This document shows, piece after piece, positions 19,610 through 28,439 of a stretch of DNA of 64,000 bases (position 1 is the stretch's first letter; each line of letters starts with the position of its first letter). The notes beneath the pieces are model-generated. The model ran no database searches, was not told where the DNA came from, and saw only the letters and a list, made by a program, of their open reading frames with translations. Made by a program: the position numbers and the translations under genes. Source of the stretch: Candidatus Nitrosacidococcus sp. I8 (GTDB lineage: Bacteria; Pseudomonadota; Gammaproteobacteria; Nitrosococcales; Nitrosococcaceae); NCBI RefSeq assembly GCF_945836005.1, contig NZ_OX241534.1, forward strand, positions 930,001-994,000, given 5' to 3'.

Positions 19610-21445
19610 TTAGTTAGAGAGAGTATGTAAAAAGCAAATAAGAGACCAGCTAGGTAAAATATGAGTTTTAACTACTTCATCTAAATGTTCAACAGTAGAA
19701 AAAATAGCTTGGCTAGGAAGGGTGTTCGGTAAGCGAATTACTGTCTCTCCTAAATTGATGAACATAATTAATTGAGAGCAATCTTTGAACTGCCATGTAA
19801 TACATAGCCCGCTTTCAGCTAAGAAAGTGTAGATTCCATTTGTTGAAGTCATCTGGTTTAGTTTAGGTTCCACCATTTCATGGCGTAACGCTAATAAGCG
19901 TTTAAATAAGCTTAACCACCCCTTTCCCTCGCTACTTTCAGATTCTTGCCAATTAAGCTTACTATTTTGAAATGCAACAGGGTTCGTTGGATCAGGGATC
20001 CTCTCTAGGGTTTCCGGATCCTTAAAGTCGGGAAAAGCTGCAAATTCTCGCTTTCTTCCTTCCCGAACGTTGGTTGATAGTTCATCACCAAAATTACAGA
20101 AAAATAAAAAAGGCTGCTTTGAGCCCCATTCTTGTCCCATAAATAACATAGGAGGAAATGGAGCAAGCAATATAAGTGCTGTTAATACTTTTATTTTCCT
20201 ATCGTCTGCTAAGGTATTAATCCGATCTCCAAAAGCCCGATTACCTATTTGATCATGATTTTGTAAAAAAGAAATAAAAGCACCGGGTGGCAAATCCTTA
20301 CTAGATTCCCCTCTAGGTTGATTTTTCCTAAAATGAGATATTTCACCCTGATAGCCAAATCCTTGGCTTAAACATTTTGCCAGATGAGTAGTAGGACGAT
20401 CTGCATAATCTACATAATAGCCTGTTTTTTCTTGAGTGGCTAAAATATGCAGAATATGATGAATATCATCATTCCATTGGGCCACATACCAATTAGGTTG
20501 ATTTTCCTCATTTCGAGTCAAATAGCGAGCCTCATTACTATCATTTTCAAGAATAAGGTGAATATGCCGATCAGACTCAAGTGTACAATGAACTGTTTCA
20601 GCTAGTTCTTTAAGAATATGATGAGCAGAATGATCATAAATGGCATGAATCGCATCTAACCTAAGACCATCCAATTGGTATTCTAGTAACCAAAATAACG
20701 CATTGTTAATAAAAAATTGCCGAACCCACTCGGAATTTTCTTGATCATAGTTAATGGCCGCACCCCAAGGAGTATGATATTTTTCGGTAAAAAAATCTGG
20801 AGCGTATTGATGTAGATAATTTCCTTCCGGCCCAAAGTGATTGTAAACTACATCTAAAAACACCATTAATCTATGGTGATGTGCTGTTTGAACTAAGGAT
20901 TTTAGATCTGCAGGAGTCCCATAACTACTATCAGGGGCAAACAAATACACCCCATCGTAGCCCCAATTCCAACGCCCCGGGAAATCAGCAATAGGCATAA
21001 TTTCCAAAGCGGTAATGCCTAATTCTACTAAATGAGGGATTTTTGCCTCAAGTGCTTTAAAAGTACCCTCTGGCGTAAAAGCGCCTATATGTGCCTCATA
21101 AATAACCGCTTCCTCCCAAGGTCTACCCTTCCATTTCTCGCTTTTCCATTGAAATTTTTCCGGATCTACCACTTGGCTGAATCCGTGAATATCTTGAGGC
21201 TGGAATCTAGAGGCAGGATCCGGGACAATCGCTCCATCGTTTATCCTATACCTATATAGAGTCCCTTCGGTTGCTTGATCAGTTTCTAACTCAAACCAAC
21301 CCTCACTTTGTGAAGGCATTTCTAGCGGATGAGCATTTTCTCCTAATAATAGAGTTACGCTCTGGGCAGAGGGTGCCCAAAGACGAAAGCGGACACCTTT
21401 TGTAGTTAATTCAGCACCGAAAGGCATATGATGGTAGTACTGCAT
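19610..21445 (-). CDS. treZ: Malto-oligosyltrehalose trehalohydrolase (TreZ)
   Basis: TreZ hydrolyses maltooligosyl-trehalose to release trehalose. The 611-aa protein has an N-terminal CBM48-like domain (FGAELTTKGVRFRLWAPSAQ), then the GH13 barrel: ALEIMPIADFPGRWNWGYDG, VVYNHFGPEGNYL, DGLRLDAIHAI (nucleophile Asp), LILENDSNEA (acid/base Glu) and FLQNHDQIGNRAFG. It starts the treZ-treY operon. No glgX/treX debranching enzyme is in the window. Confidence 0.97.
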   Translation of the reverse strand: MQYYHHMPFGAELTTKGVRFRLWAPSAQSVTLLLGENAHPLEMPSQSEGWFELETDQATEGTLYRYRINDGAIVPDPASRFQPQDIHGFSQVVDPEKFQWKSEKWKGRPWEEAVIYEAHIGAFTPEGTFKALEAKIPHLVELGITALEIMPIADFPGRWNWGYDGVYLFAPDSSYGTPADLKSLVQTAHHHRLMVFLDVVYNHFGPEGNYLHQYAPDFFTEKYHTPWGAAINYDQENSEWVRQFFINNALFWLLEYQLDGLRLDAIHAIYDHSAHHILKELAETVHCTLESDRHIHLILENDSNEARYLTRNEENQPNWYVAQWNDDIHHILHILATQEKTGYYVDYADRPTTHLAKCLSQGFGYQGEISHFRKNQPRGESSKDLPPGAFISFLQNHDQIGNRAFGDRINTLADDRKIKVLTALILLAPFPPMLFMGQEWGSKQPFLFFCNFGDELSTNVREGRKREFAAFPDFKDPETLERIPDPTNPVAFQNSKLNWQESESSEGKGWLSLFKRLLALRHEMVEPKLNQMTSTNGIYTFLAESGLCITWQFKDCSQLIMFINLGETVIRLPNTLPSQAIFSTVEHLDEVVKTHILPSWSLICFLHTLSN

Positions 21446-21633
21446 TTTAATACTCTATTGAAACTAATTTAGATAATTGTAACAGAAGATAAGGAGCTTT
21501 AACGGTAGAAAACATGGAAACAAAAGGCAGGTTAATACAGTTATTTAATAGATTATAGAACAAGACTCTGCTAAAAATTATAAAATAAATATACAGTTAA
21601 CCATTTGATATTAGTTATATTTGTATCTTATAA

Positions 21634-22809
21634 AATAGTAAATATTGTGATGAATTACGTGGGGGGATGGATGCTTCCCAATATAAGGGCTATGTCCTTA
21701 CCTTATTGTTTGTAAAATATATTTCTGACAAATATAAAGACGATCCCTATGCCGCAATTGCCGTCCCCAAAGGGGCTTCCTTTGGTGATATGGTAGAACT
21801 CATTGGGAATAGTGAGATTGGAAACAAGATCAACAAGTAAATCCTCAATCCAATTAAAGAAGCCAATCAGCTAAGTGAATTCCCTGATTTCAATGATGAA
21901 AGCAAACTGGGGAAAGGTAAGAATTTGGTAGATACGGTTTCTAACCTAGTCGGAATTTTTAACGACAGTAAACTGGATTTTGCCAAAAATACTGCCGATG
22001 GCGATGATATTTTAGGGGATGCCTACGAGTATTTAATACGAAATTTCGCCACTGAATCTGGAAAAAGTAAGGGGCAGTTTTATACCCCGGCAGAAGTCTC
22101 AAGAATTTTAGCCACCGTAATTGGCATCAGACCCGATAATACCACTCCTCAAACTACAGCTCATGACCCTGCCTGTGGGTCAGGATCTTTATTATTAAAA
22201 GTGGCTACTCAGTCGGGCAAGCAAATCACGCTTTATGGTCAAGAAAAAGAAACTGCTACCGCAAACCTTGCCAAAATGAATATGATCTTGCATCACAATC
22301 CCACCGCTGAGGTGGTGGCAGACAACACCCTTTCAAGACCATTTTATCAGGAAGAAGATGGATCGCTGAAAAGATTTGATTATGTGGTGGCTAATCCCCC
22401 CTTTTCCTTAAAAAACTGGAGCAACGGGATTAATCCACAACAGGATGAATTCAATCGTTTTGACCTTGGTATACCCCCGGATAAAAATGGCGATTATGTT
22501 TGGTTACTACATATTATTAAAGTCATCAAATCCACCGGAAAAGCTGCCGTGGTTTTACCCCATGGAGTTTTATTTAGAGGAAATACAGAAGGGGCAATTC
22601 GAAAAGAAATCCTCAAAAAAGGCTATACCAAAGGAATCATTGGCTTGCCTGCTAATTTATTTTATAGCACAGGGATTCCTGCCTGTGTGATTGTGTTGGA
22701 TAAAGAAGATGCACTACAGCGGAAAGGAATCTTTATGATAGATGCCAGTAAAGGTTTTGTGAAAGATGGCAATAAAAACCGCTTACGGAAGCAGGATATC
22801 CGAAGGAAA
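21634..22809 (+). pseudogene. hsdM: Type I restriction methylase HsdM remnant
   Basis: HsdM methylates adenine as part of a type I restriction complex. The frame can be followed from KYCDELRGGMDASQYKGYVL (21640 onward), which corresponds to an internal N-terminal region of HsdM, so the real start is gone. An in-frame TAA lies at 21838-21840, followed in the same frame by ILNPIKEANQLSEFPDF and the methylase core: GQFYTPAEVSRIL, motif I DPACGSGSLL and motif IV YVVANPPFSL. Similarity stops near KNRLRKQDIRR (about 22805). No hsdS or hsdR is present. The gene is truncated at both ends and interrupted. It points opposite to its neighbours and ends about 67 bp from the 3' end of a tRNA gene, a common integration site. 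Confidence 0.9.
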
Positions 22810-22875
22810 AGCTTTAATTTAGCTAAGATCTTAGAGAATATTTTTAAAGGCAGGCGTATCTATCCTCATTTCATG

Positions 22876-23197
22876 TGGTGCCCGGGGCCGGAGTCGAACC
22901 GGCATGGGGTTTCCCCCGAGGGATTTTCATACCTACTACAACTTTCGTTGCTATATATCTTAGATAGCTCCGATATATATTTGTGGTCTGGACTTTCTCT
23001 TTACCCTACTATGTTTCATAGTTTAGGCAGGAGCCGTTAAGTCTCTACACTTTCCTTAAAAAGGCTTAGCTCGGGATTACCACCATCCATATTATGCTGA
23101 GGCTTCCCCGAATTTGACTCCATTCACACTAGATGTTTCCAGTCTAGGTGCTCAAACTTATTAAGTCCCTTGCGTCTACCTATTTCGCCACCCGGGC
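22876..23197 (-). tRNA. tRNA-Leu (UAA), interrupted by a group I intron
   Basis: Exon 1 (23197-23163, 35 nt) runs from GCCCGGGTGGCGAAATAGG to the anticodon base U34; exon 2 (22927-22876, 52 nt) starts AAAATCCCTCGGGGG and ends with encoded CCA. Joined, they make an 87-nt class II tRNA with paired acceptor arms GCCCGGG and CCCGGGC, anticodon stem AGGGA-CTTAAAA-TCCCT (anticodon TAA) and T arm CCGGTTCGACTCCGG. It is the last of three tRNA genes after pgsA, the leuZ position of E. coli. Confidence 0.95.
22928..23162 (-). ncRNA. Group I self-splicing intron in tRNA-Leu(UAA)
   Basis: The 235-nt intron sits between U34 and A35 of the anticodon, the site used by cyanobacterial and plastid tRNA-Leu introns, and ends in G (22928). 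The conserved core elements occur in order: P (AATTCGGGGAAGCC, 23114-23101), Q (AATCCCGAGCTAAGCC, 23078-23063), R (GTGTAGAGACTTAACGG, 23050-23034) and S (AAGAGAAAGTCCAGACC, 23001-22985). The R and S arms give the P7 guanosine-binding helix, and UUGAGC near the 5' end can form P1 with the exon's CUU. No homing endonuclease ORF is present. The subgroup is probably IC3, inferred from the site and size. Confidence 0.93.
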
Positions 23198-23205
23198 TTG
23201 TAAAT

Positions 23206-23279
23206 TGGAGGCTGGGGTCGGATTTGAACCGGCGTCCACGGCTTTGCAGGCCGCTGCATAACCCCTCTGCCACCCAGCC
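23206..23279 (-). tRNA. tRNA-Cys (GCA)
   Basis: A 74-nt tRNA. The acceptor GGCTGGG pairs with CCCAGCC, the discriminator is U, CCA is encoded, the anticodon loop CTGCAAA reads GCA, and the T arm contains GGTTCAAATCC. It corresponds in position to cysT of E. coli, between tRNA-Gly and tRNA-Leu. Confidence 0.97.
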
Positions 23280-23317
23280 TAATCCATTGGCTTACTTATA
23301 AAAATATCAAAAACAAC

Positions 23318-23393
<76 letters not shown>

Positions 23394-23446
23394 CTCTTAA
23401 AGATAGATATTCCATCAATGGGTACAGCTATGTCAACTGATATAAA

Positions 23447-24010
23447 CTAGTACTCTCCAGTTCGTGCCAGTGCTGCCCAAGCTGCACTAAAATATATTAA
23501 CATAGAACCTAAGGTAAGAATAGCAGATATATATAATAACATTAACCCAATATCCCATACTGAGATGGATCCTACCGAATTTCGATATAAAAGTAGGGAA
23601 ATCGCAATCATTTGAAAGGTGGTTTTAAATTTACCTAACTTAGAGACAGCAACCGTATCACGCATCCCCATGCTAGCCATCCATTCACGTAAAGCAGATA
23701 CTAAAATTTCTCTACCTACAATAATCATGACTGAAAGTGCCATCAGGGTGGAAGGATAGCTTTGTAGAATCAGTATCAGGGATACCACTACAATAAGTTT
23801 ATCTGCTACTGGATCTAAAAAAGCACCAAAAGGTGAAGTCTGTTGCCATCTTCTTGCTAAATAACCATCTAACCAATCTGTAATCGCAGCAAAAATAAAC
23901 AATGCAGCACAAATTTCTCGAGTATTAGGAAGGTAAAAAATAACCACCAAAGCCGGAATAGCGATAAGACGAAGGATAGTGATTAAATTAGGAATCGTAT
24001 AGATAGGCAT
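23447..24010 (-). CDS. pgsA: CDP-diacylglycerol-glycerol-3-phosphate phosphatidyltransferase
   Basis: PgsA makes phosphatidylglycerol phosphate, the committed step to PG and cardiolipin, in the inner membrane. The 187-aa protein carries the full CDP-alcohol phosphotransferase motif between residues 45 and 70 (DWLDGYLARR, then G62, D66 and D70) and several membrane helices. It begins MPIYTIPNLITILRLIAIP, typical of PgsA. It lies 88 bp after uvrC and before the tRNA cluster. Confidence 0.97.
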   Translation of the reverse strand: MPIYTIPNLITILRLIAIPALVVIFYLPNTREICAALFIFAAITDWLDGYLARRWQQTSPFGAFLDPVADKLIVVVSLILILQSYPSTLMALSVMIIVGREILVSALREWMASMGMRDTVAVSKLGKFKTTFQMIAISLLLYRNSVGSISVWDIGLMLLYISAILTLGSMLIYFSAAWAALARTGEY

Positions 24011-24098
24011 AGATATGTAACATTTTTCACTTGTAAAAATGAATAAATATTTTATAACTATAGAACACTATTCACTTTAGACTAAATAATATCACTAA

Positions 24099-25940
24099 TT
24101 AACTTCTATTGTGAAAATAGTTATAAATACGATGAGCAAGATTCTCACCTATTCCTTTCACTTGAGTTAAATCCTCAATTTTTAACTTAGAAATTTCCTG
24201 TATTCCTCCAAATTGCTCAAATAATTGTTGGCGACGTGATGCTCCTAGCCCAGAAATATATTTCTCTAAAAAAGTGTGATCGTATTTTTTAAGGCTACGT
24301 TTGCGGTGATGGGTAATGGCAAAACGATGTGCTTCATCCCGAATTTGTTGTAGTAAATGTAGTACTTTAGAATTAGAAGGGAGTTTTATAGGGGTTTTAT
24401 CTAAATTTAAAAATAGAGTTTCCTCCCCTACTTTACGTTCAACCCCTTTGGCAATGCCTAGTATATTTATTTGAGATAGTCCCATCTCTGCTAAACTAAC
24501 AGTAGCATAGCTTAACTGCCCTTTACCTCCATCTACGATTAATAGATCAGGAAGTGCTTTCTTTTCTTTTTTCAGTCTTGAATAGTGCCGAGTAAGTACC
24601 TGTCTCATCGCACCATAATCATCACCAGCAGTAACATTACTGATATTGAACTGACGATAGCGAGTTTTGTCAGGAACCCCGGAGTCAAATACAACACAGG
24701 AAGCTGTTGTATCTCCTCCTTGAGTATGACTAATATCAAAGCATTCAATTTTTTTAGGCAATACGGGCAATCTAAGTAGTTTCTGTAAATCTTCTAGGGA
24801 GGTAGAAGTCCTTTCTTTTTTAATCAACTGTTGTTCTACACGATTTTCTCCATTAGCCAATGCCATAGTAACCCACTTTGCTTTTGGACCTCGAATAGGT
24901 GTAAGTAATTTCACACTACTGCCTTTCTTTTTGCTAAGTATCTCAGAGAGTAATTCTTTATCCTTAAGTTTATGGCTTAATACAAGGGTAGAAGGGATAT
25001 CTTGCTCTAACTTTAAGTAATGCTGCGAAATAAATGCAGCCATAAAGTCTTGTGGGGTAGTTTCTCCTTGAAACTTAGGAAAAAAAGTTCTATCCCCTAA
25101 ATTATGCCCACCTCTAATAAAAAAAACATTGATGCAGGCAATATTCTGCTTGGTTACTACACCGATAATATCGAAATCTATACCTAATTTACTATCAATA
25201 TACTGTGGTTCTTGTGTTTTCTTTAAACTAGAAATTTGGTTTCGATAATGGGTCGCTTGTTCAAAATGTAGCGTTTGTACGCTTTTTTTCATTTTTACTT
25301 CAAGAGTATCAATAATCTCTTTATTTTTTCCGTTTAGAAATAAAGTAATAAAATGAATATCCTCTTGATAATCTTTCTCAGAAATGAGTCCCACACATGG
25401 GGCAGTACAACGTTTAATCTGATATTCTAAGCAGGGTCGAGAACGGTTATTAAAGGTAGTATCAGTGCATTGCCGTACAAGAAATATTTCCTGTAGTAAA
25501 GCGATTGTTTCTCGTGCAGCATTTGTATGGGGATAAGGACCAAAGTATTGACCAAGAGAGTAATCTACTTTACGACTGAGGATAAGTCTAGGAAATTTAT
25601 CATTAGAAATAAAAATATAGGGATAACTCTTATCATCCCTAAGTAATATATTATAGTGGGGTTGTAGTGCTTTAATTAAGTTATTTTCTAAGATCAATGC
25701 CTCACTTTCGCTATGAGTAATGGTGACCTCAATACTGTTGACTTGACTAATAAGTGCACTATTCTTAGCTGTTAGATTATTTTTTGTAAAATAACTATTG
25801 ACCCGATTCTTTAAATTCTTAGCCTTGCCTACATATAGTACCTCTCCGCTTTTATTTAACATTTTATAAATGCCCGGAGAGGTAGTGAGATGTTTTAAAA
25901 AGTGAGAAATATCAAATAGCGTGTCATTTTCTATTTCCAT
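24099..25940 (-). CDS. uvrC: Excinuclease ABC subunit C (UvrC)
   Basis: UvrC makes both incisions in nucleotide excision repair. The 613-aa protein has the GIY-YIG nuclease domain (SPGIYKMLNKSGEVLYVGKA), a UVR motif (about 200-235), the RNase H-like 5'-incision domain (IECFDISHTQGG, DLLIVDGGKGQL, DEAHRFAITHHR) and C-terminal helix-hairpin-helix repeats (ISGLGASRRQQL, VKGIGENLAHRI). It is 88 bp upstream of pgsA, the standard uvrC-pgsA pair. Confidence 0.98.
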   Translation of the reverse strand: MEIENDTLFDISHFLKHLTTSPGIYKMLNKSGEVLYVGKAKNLKNRVNSYFTKNNLTAKNSALISQVNSIEVTITHSESEALILENNLIKALQPHYNILLRDDKSYPYIFISNDKFPRLILSRKVDYSLGQYFGPYPHTNAARETIALLQEIFLVRQCTDTTFNNRSRPCLEYQIKRCTAPCVGLISEKDYQEDIHFITLFLNGKNKEIIDTLEVKMKKSVQTLHFEQATHYRNQISSLKKTQEPQYIDSKLGIDFDIIGVVTKQNIACINVFFIRGGHNLGDRTFFPKFQGETTPQDFMAAFISQHYLKLEQDIPSTLVLSHKLKDKELLSEILSKKKGSSVKLLTPIRGPKAKWVTMALANGENRVEQQLIKKERTSTSLEDLQKLLRLPVLPKKIECFDISHTQGGDTTASCVVFDSGVPDKTRYRQFNISNVTAGDDYGAMRQVLTRHYSRLKKEKKALPDLLIVDGGKGQLSYATVSLAEMGLSQINILGIAKGVERKVGEETLFLNLDKTPIKLPSNSKVLHLLQQIRDEAHRFAITHHRKRSLKKYDHTFLEKYISGLGASRRQQLFEQFGGIQEISKLKIEDLTQVKGIGENLAHRIYNYFHNRS

Positions 25941-25981
25941 AATCGTTCAAGGAACCGAGGTTCAATAAATTTTAATTTATA

Positions 25982-26527
25982 TTAAATTTCTTCGATATGC
26001 TCGTCTTCAGAGGGTGGCGGATACTTTTTATTAATAATTAATAATGATGAATAATGCACAATGATAAAAAGTAAAATAGCAACAGATAATCCCATCGTAA
26101 AAATTACAGGATAAGGCATTCCTACCATGGTTTCTAACATCTCTTCCTTTTTAGAATATTTTTTGGCAGCATAAGAAGGAAGATATTTAGTAATTAATTC
26201 ATCTCTTTGTGTATCAAGATCATCTAATACGCTATTTAATTTATTTACCTCATCTGTATCTGATCCAATTTTAGCCTCAAGTAGTTGAAGATATACTTTA
26301 CGTGTATCCTTTTGTATTTCCTCATATAAAACCTGATCAGGTGAGCGCATCCGCTCTTTTACTGTATTGACTGGAGATTTTTCTTTGGTGTGTATTAAAG
26401 CCAACCAACTGCCAGTAAATATTGTTGTACCTATAATGGCAATAATTGAAGGAATAATAACTAGCCACGCTTTTCTTATTCCATCTAAATGGGCACTACT
26501 GATTTCTTTCTTACTATCGTTGCTCAT
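25982..26527 (-). CDS. Two-helix membrane protein of unknown function
   Basis: A 181-aa protein that I do not recognise. One membrane helix lies at about residues 20-46 (AWLVIIPSIIAIIGTTIF), another at about 136-160 (PVIFTMGLSVAILLFIIVHY), and between them is a charged helical stretch with coiled-coil character (VNKLNSVLDDLDTQRDELI). The N-terminus is hydrophilic and Ser/Lys-rich, and the C-terminal tail is acidic (PPPSEDEHIEEI). It ends 41 bp upstream of uvrC and is on the same strand, so co-transcription is possible. A periplasmic coiled coil between two helices is a reasonable topology. Confidence 0.7.
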   Translation of the reverse strand: MSNDSKKEISSAHLDGIRKAWLVIIPSIIAIIGTTIFTGSWLALIHTKEKSPVNTVKERMRSPDQVLYEEIQKDTRKVYLQLLEAKIGSDTDEVNKLNSVLDDLDTQRDELITKYLPSYAAKKYSKKEEMLETMVGMPYPVIFTMGLSVAILLFIIVHYSSLLIINKKYPPPSEDEHIEEI

Positions 26528-26596
26528 CTACTTGTTGTCCTATCTAAACTAAAGAAAGGGGTTACAAAAAACTCTATAGCTATTTTAAAACTAGCT

Positions 26597-26650
26597 AAAT
26601 AAATACATCATTAGATGACTAACAAATAAATACATCATTAGATGACTAAC
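26597..26650. repeat. Perfect 27-bp tandem duplication
   Basis: Positions 26597-26623 and 26624-26650 are identical. The unit contains ATACATCATTAGATGACT, itself partly palindromic (CATCattaGATG). It lies in the divergent intergenic region between the two-helix membrane protein and the NUC1 nuclease gene. Confidence 0.95.
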
Positions 26651-26664
26651 ATAGTATAAATCCA

Positions 26665-26702
26665 TTTTTATAGCTTATAAAAATTTTTATAGCTTATAAA
26701 AA
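26665..26702. repeat. 19-bp tandem repeat, each unit a hairpin
   Basis: The unit TTTTTATAGCTTATAAAAA occurs at 26665-26683 and 26684-26702. Each can fold with an 8-bp TTTTTATA/TATAAAAA stem around GCT. It is about 70 bp upstream of the nuclease gene and could include promoter elements; nothing more specific can be said. Confidence 0.9.
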
Positions 26703-26770
26703 ATTAATTTTTTATTTATTTTCCTAATAGAGTTCTTTACTATATCTGCTTTAAATAAGAGCTACCTAGC

Positions 26771-27727
26771 ATGAAAGGGAAAAGAAAGAATTTAGATTTT
26801 ATTTTTAAACTCTTAAGAAGAAATTATAAACGCAGCCCTCCTGCTCTTAGTTTACTCATAAAAGTTCTTCCCGATCTTTTTACACTTGAAAAACGCTACC
26901 CTCGTCTTTTCTTCCCCTTAATACTTTTAATTCTAGGTGGATTATATGGGTATGAGCTATATGCTCGTTCCCAAATGGTATACATGGGTATCCCAAAAGC
27001 CATAAACCAGATATCTCCTTATACATGGACTCGTATCTTTCGTAATCATGGCTATATAGTGGGCTATTCAGATCTTCGAGGCAACCCTCTCTGGGTAAGC
27101 TATTTATTAAAACCAGTACCAGAAAATACTCCCTCTTATAAACGTCCTCCTAGATTTAGCTCAGATTGGCGTAATTTCTATCTTACAGGCCATGATTCAT
27201 ATACAGGTAGTGGTTATGATCGGGGGCATATGGCACCAAATTATGCCATTAGCCATATTTATGGGCAAATAGGGCAATTAGATACTTTTAAAATAACTAA
27301 CATCACACCCCAAACTAAGAATTTGAATGAAAAATTATGGGAGCGATTAGAGGAAGTGGGAATCAACCACTTTACCAAGCAATTTGGTGAAGTATGGGTA
27401 TTTACTGGTCCTATTTTTGGAGATAATCCCCAACGACTTAAGTCTTCTTTCTTAATACAAATCCCAGAGAGTTTTTACAAAATATATCTTGTTCCACCTA
27501 AAGAAAAAGGTGAAATACCTAAAGTACTTGCGTTTATCATGCCGCAAAAGGTGCGTGGTAATGAGCCATTAGATCACTACCTTGTCAGTATCGATCACGT
27601 AGAAGAGAAAACAGGGTTTGATTTTTTTCATAAACTAGATGATCAGATAGAGCAAAAATTAGAAGCTGAGGTTGATTCTAACCCTTGGCATTTGAAATCA
27701 GTATCTAAACTACCAAGTCGTTATTAA
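26771..27727 (+). CDS. Membrane-anchored DNA/RNA non-specific endonuclease (NUC1 family)
   Basis: A beta-beta-alpha metal nuclease related to Serratia nuclease and mitochondrial EndoG. The 318-aa protein has a basic N-terminus and one membrane helix (about 45-62, LFFPLILLILGGLYGYEL), so the nuclease domain is likely periplasmic. The domain starts near GYSDLRGNPLWVSYLL, carries the active-site DRGHMAP (150-156, general base His153) and the metal-binding segment ITNITPQTKNLNEKLWERLE. It is followed after 32 bp by a secreted protein gene. A role in DNA scavenging or defence cannot be told from sequence. Confidence 0.9.
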   Translation: MKGKRKNLDFIFKLLRRNYKRSPPALSLLIKVLPDLFTLEKRYPRLFFPLILLILGGLYGYELYARSQMVYMGIPKAINQISPYTWTRIFRNHGYIVGYSDLRGNPLWVSYLLKPVPENTPSYKRPPRFSSDWRNFYLTGHDSYTGSGYDRGHMAPNYAISHIYGQIGQLDTFKITNITPQTKNLNEKLWERLEEVGINHFTKQFGEVWVFTGPIFGDNPQRLKSSFLIQIPESFYKIYLVPPKEKGEIPKVLAFIMPQKVRGNEPLDHYLVSIDHVEEKTGFDFFHKLDDQIEQKLEAEVDSNPWHLKSVSKLPSRY

Positions 27728-27759
27728 TTGACAAAATATAAAATAATGGAGCGTAATGC

Positions 27760-28401
27760 GTGATTAACAATAAAAGAAATTTTGCTATAAGCATCATTAC
27801 AATTTTCTGCTTATTAAATAGTTCAATACTATTAGCTGAGGAGGAACTTGTAAGAACCAGCTGGTTCGGTGGTCCTGTTTATGATGGCGATCCAGATCTA
27901 AGTATCAGTGCTGCACTCATTAAAGCAGGTGGAGGGGAAAAAAGCTTTAGCTTCAAAAAAGCACTTATATCAATGCTAGGAGATAAGGTTGTTAGCCAAG
28001 AGATCGCAGAATTATCTGAAAAAGATGGTACAAAAAAAATTAATCACTGGCTATCTGGAATGGACTTTTTGGTAAATGCCGCAATTAAGCATATGAATGA
28101 CCGTGGTATCAAATTTCCTGATGCCTCTACCGATATGGCAGGAGTAACCCTTGCCAAAACATTATTAAAATCAGGAACTGCTCCAGACGGTGCTTATTGG
28201 GGTGGCTGGATGTTTGATAACATTATTCCTCATAGTATTCATAATCAAGTTATGATTGATATTGATAATAAATATGATTATAGATTTAATAAAGAGCTAC
28301 ACTGTATCTTAAATTTAGCTATGTATGATGTTGCTCAAGCTTTAGGTGAAACTCAAATTAAACTATCTGCACTTGCTTCAAAGTACTGTACTGATGATTA
28401 G
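27760..28401 (+). CDS. Secreted protein of unknown function
   Basis: A 213-aa protein that I do not recognise. The start is GTG at 27760, preceded by GGAG. A signal peptide is clear: basic MINNKRN, hydrophobic FAISIITIFCLLNSSILL, with cleavage likely after AEE or nearby. The mature part begins RTSWFGGPVYDGDPDLSISA and is helical, with a Trp/Gly cluster GAYWGGWMFDN near residue 147 and two Cys (LHCIL and SKYCTDD) that may bond. It lies between the NUC1 nuclease and the carbonic anhydrase gene, 32 and 38 bp away, on the same strand. Confidence 0.75.
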   Translation: MINNKRNFAISIITIFCLLNSSILLAEEELVRTSWFGGPVYDGDPDLSISAALIKAGGGEKSFSFKKALISMLGDKVVSQEIAELSEKDGTKKINHWLSGMDFLVNAAIKHMNDRGIKFPDASTDMAGVTLAKTLLKSGTAPDGAYWGGWMFDNIIPHSIHNQVMIDIDNKYDYRFNKELHCILNLAMYDVAQALGETQIKLSALASKYCTDD

Positions 28402-28439
28402 GTAATTTATTAGAACTCTGCGAAATATAAGGAGGCAGT

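Noticed and set aside
22810-23040. The long plus-strand frame from hsdM continues to 23040 as apparent protein.
   Set aside because: Beyond about 22805 it reads through the antisense of tRNA-Leu exon 2 and the group I intron; it has no HsdM similarity there.
26597-26702. Possible CRISPR array from the tandem repeats.
   Set aside because: Only two copies of each unit, directly adjacent with no spacers, and no cas genes.
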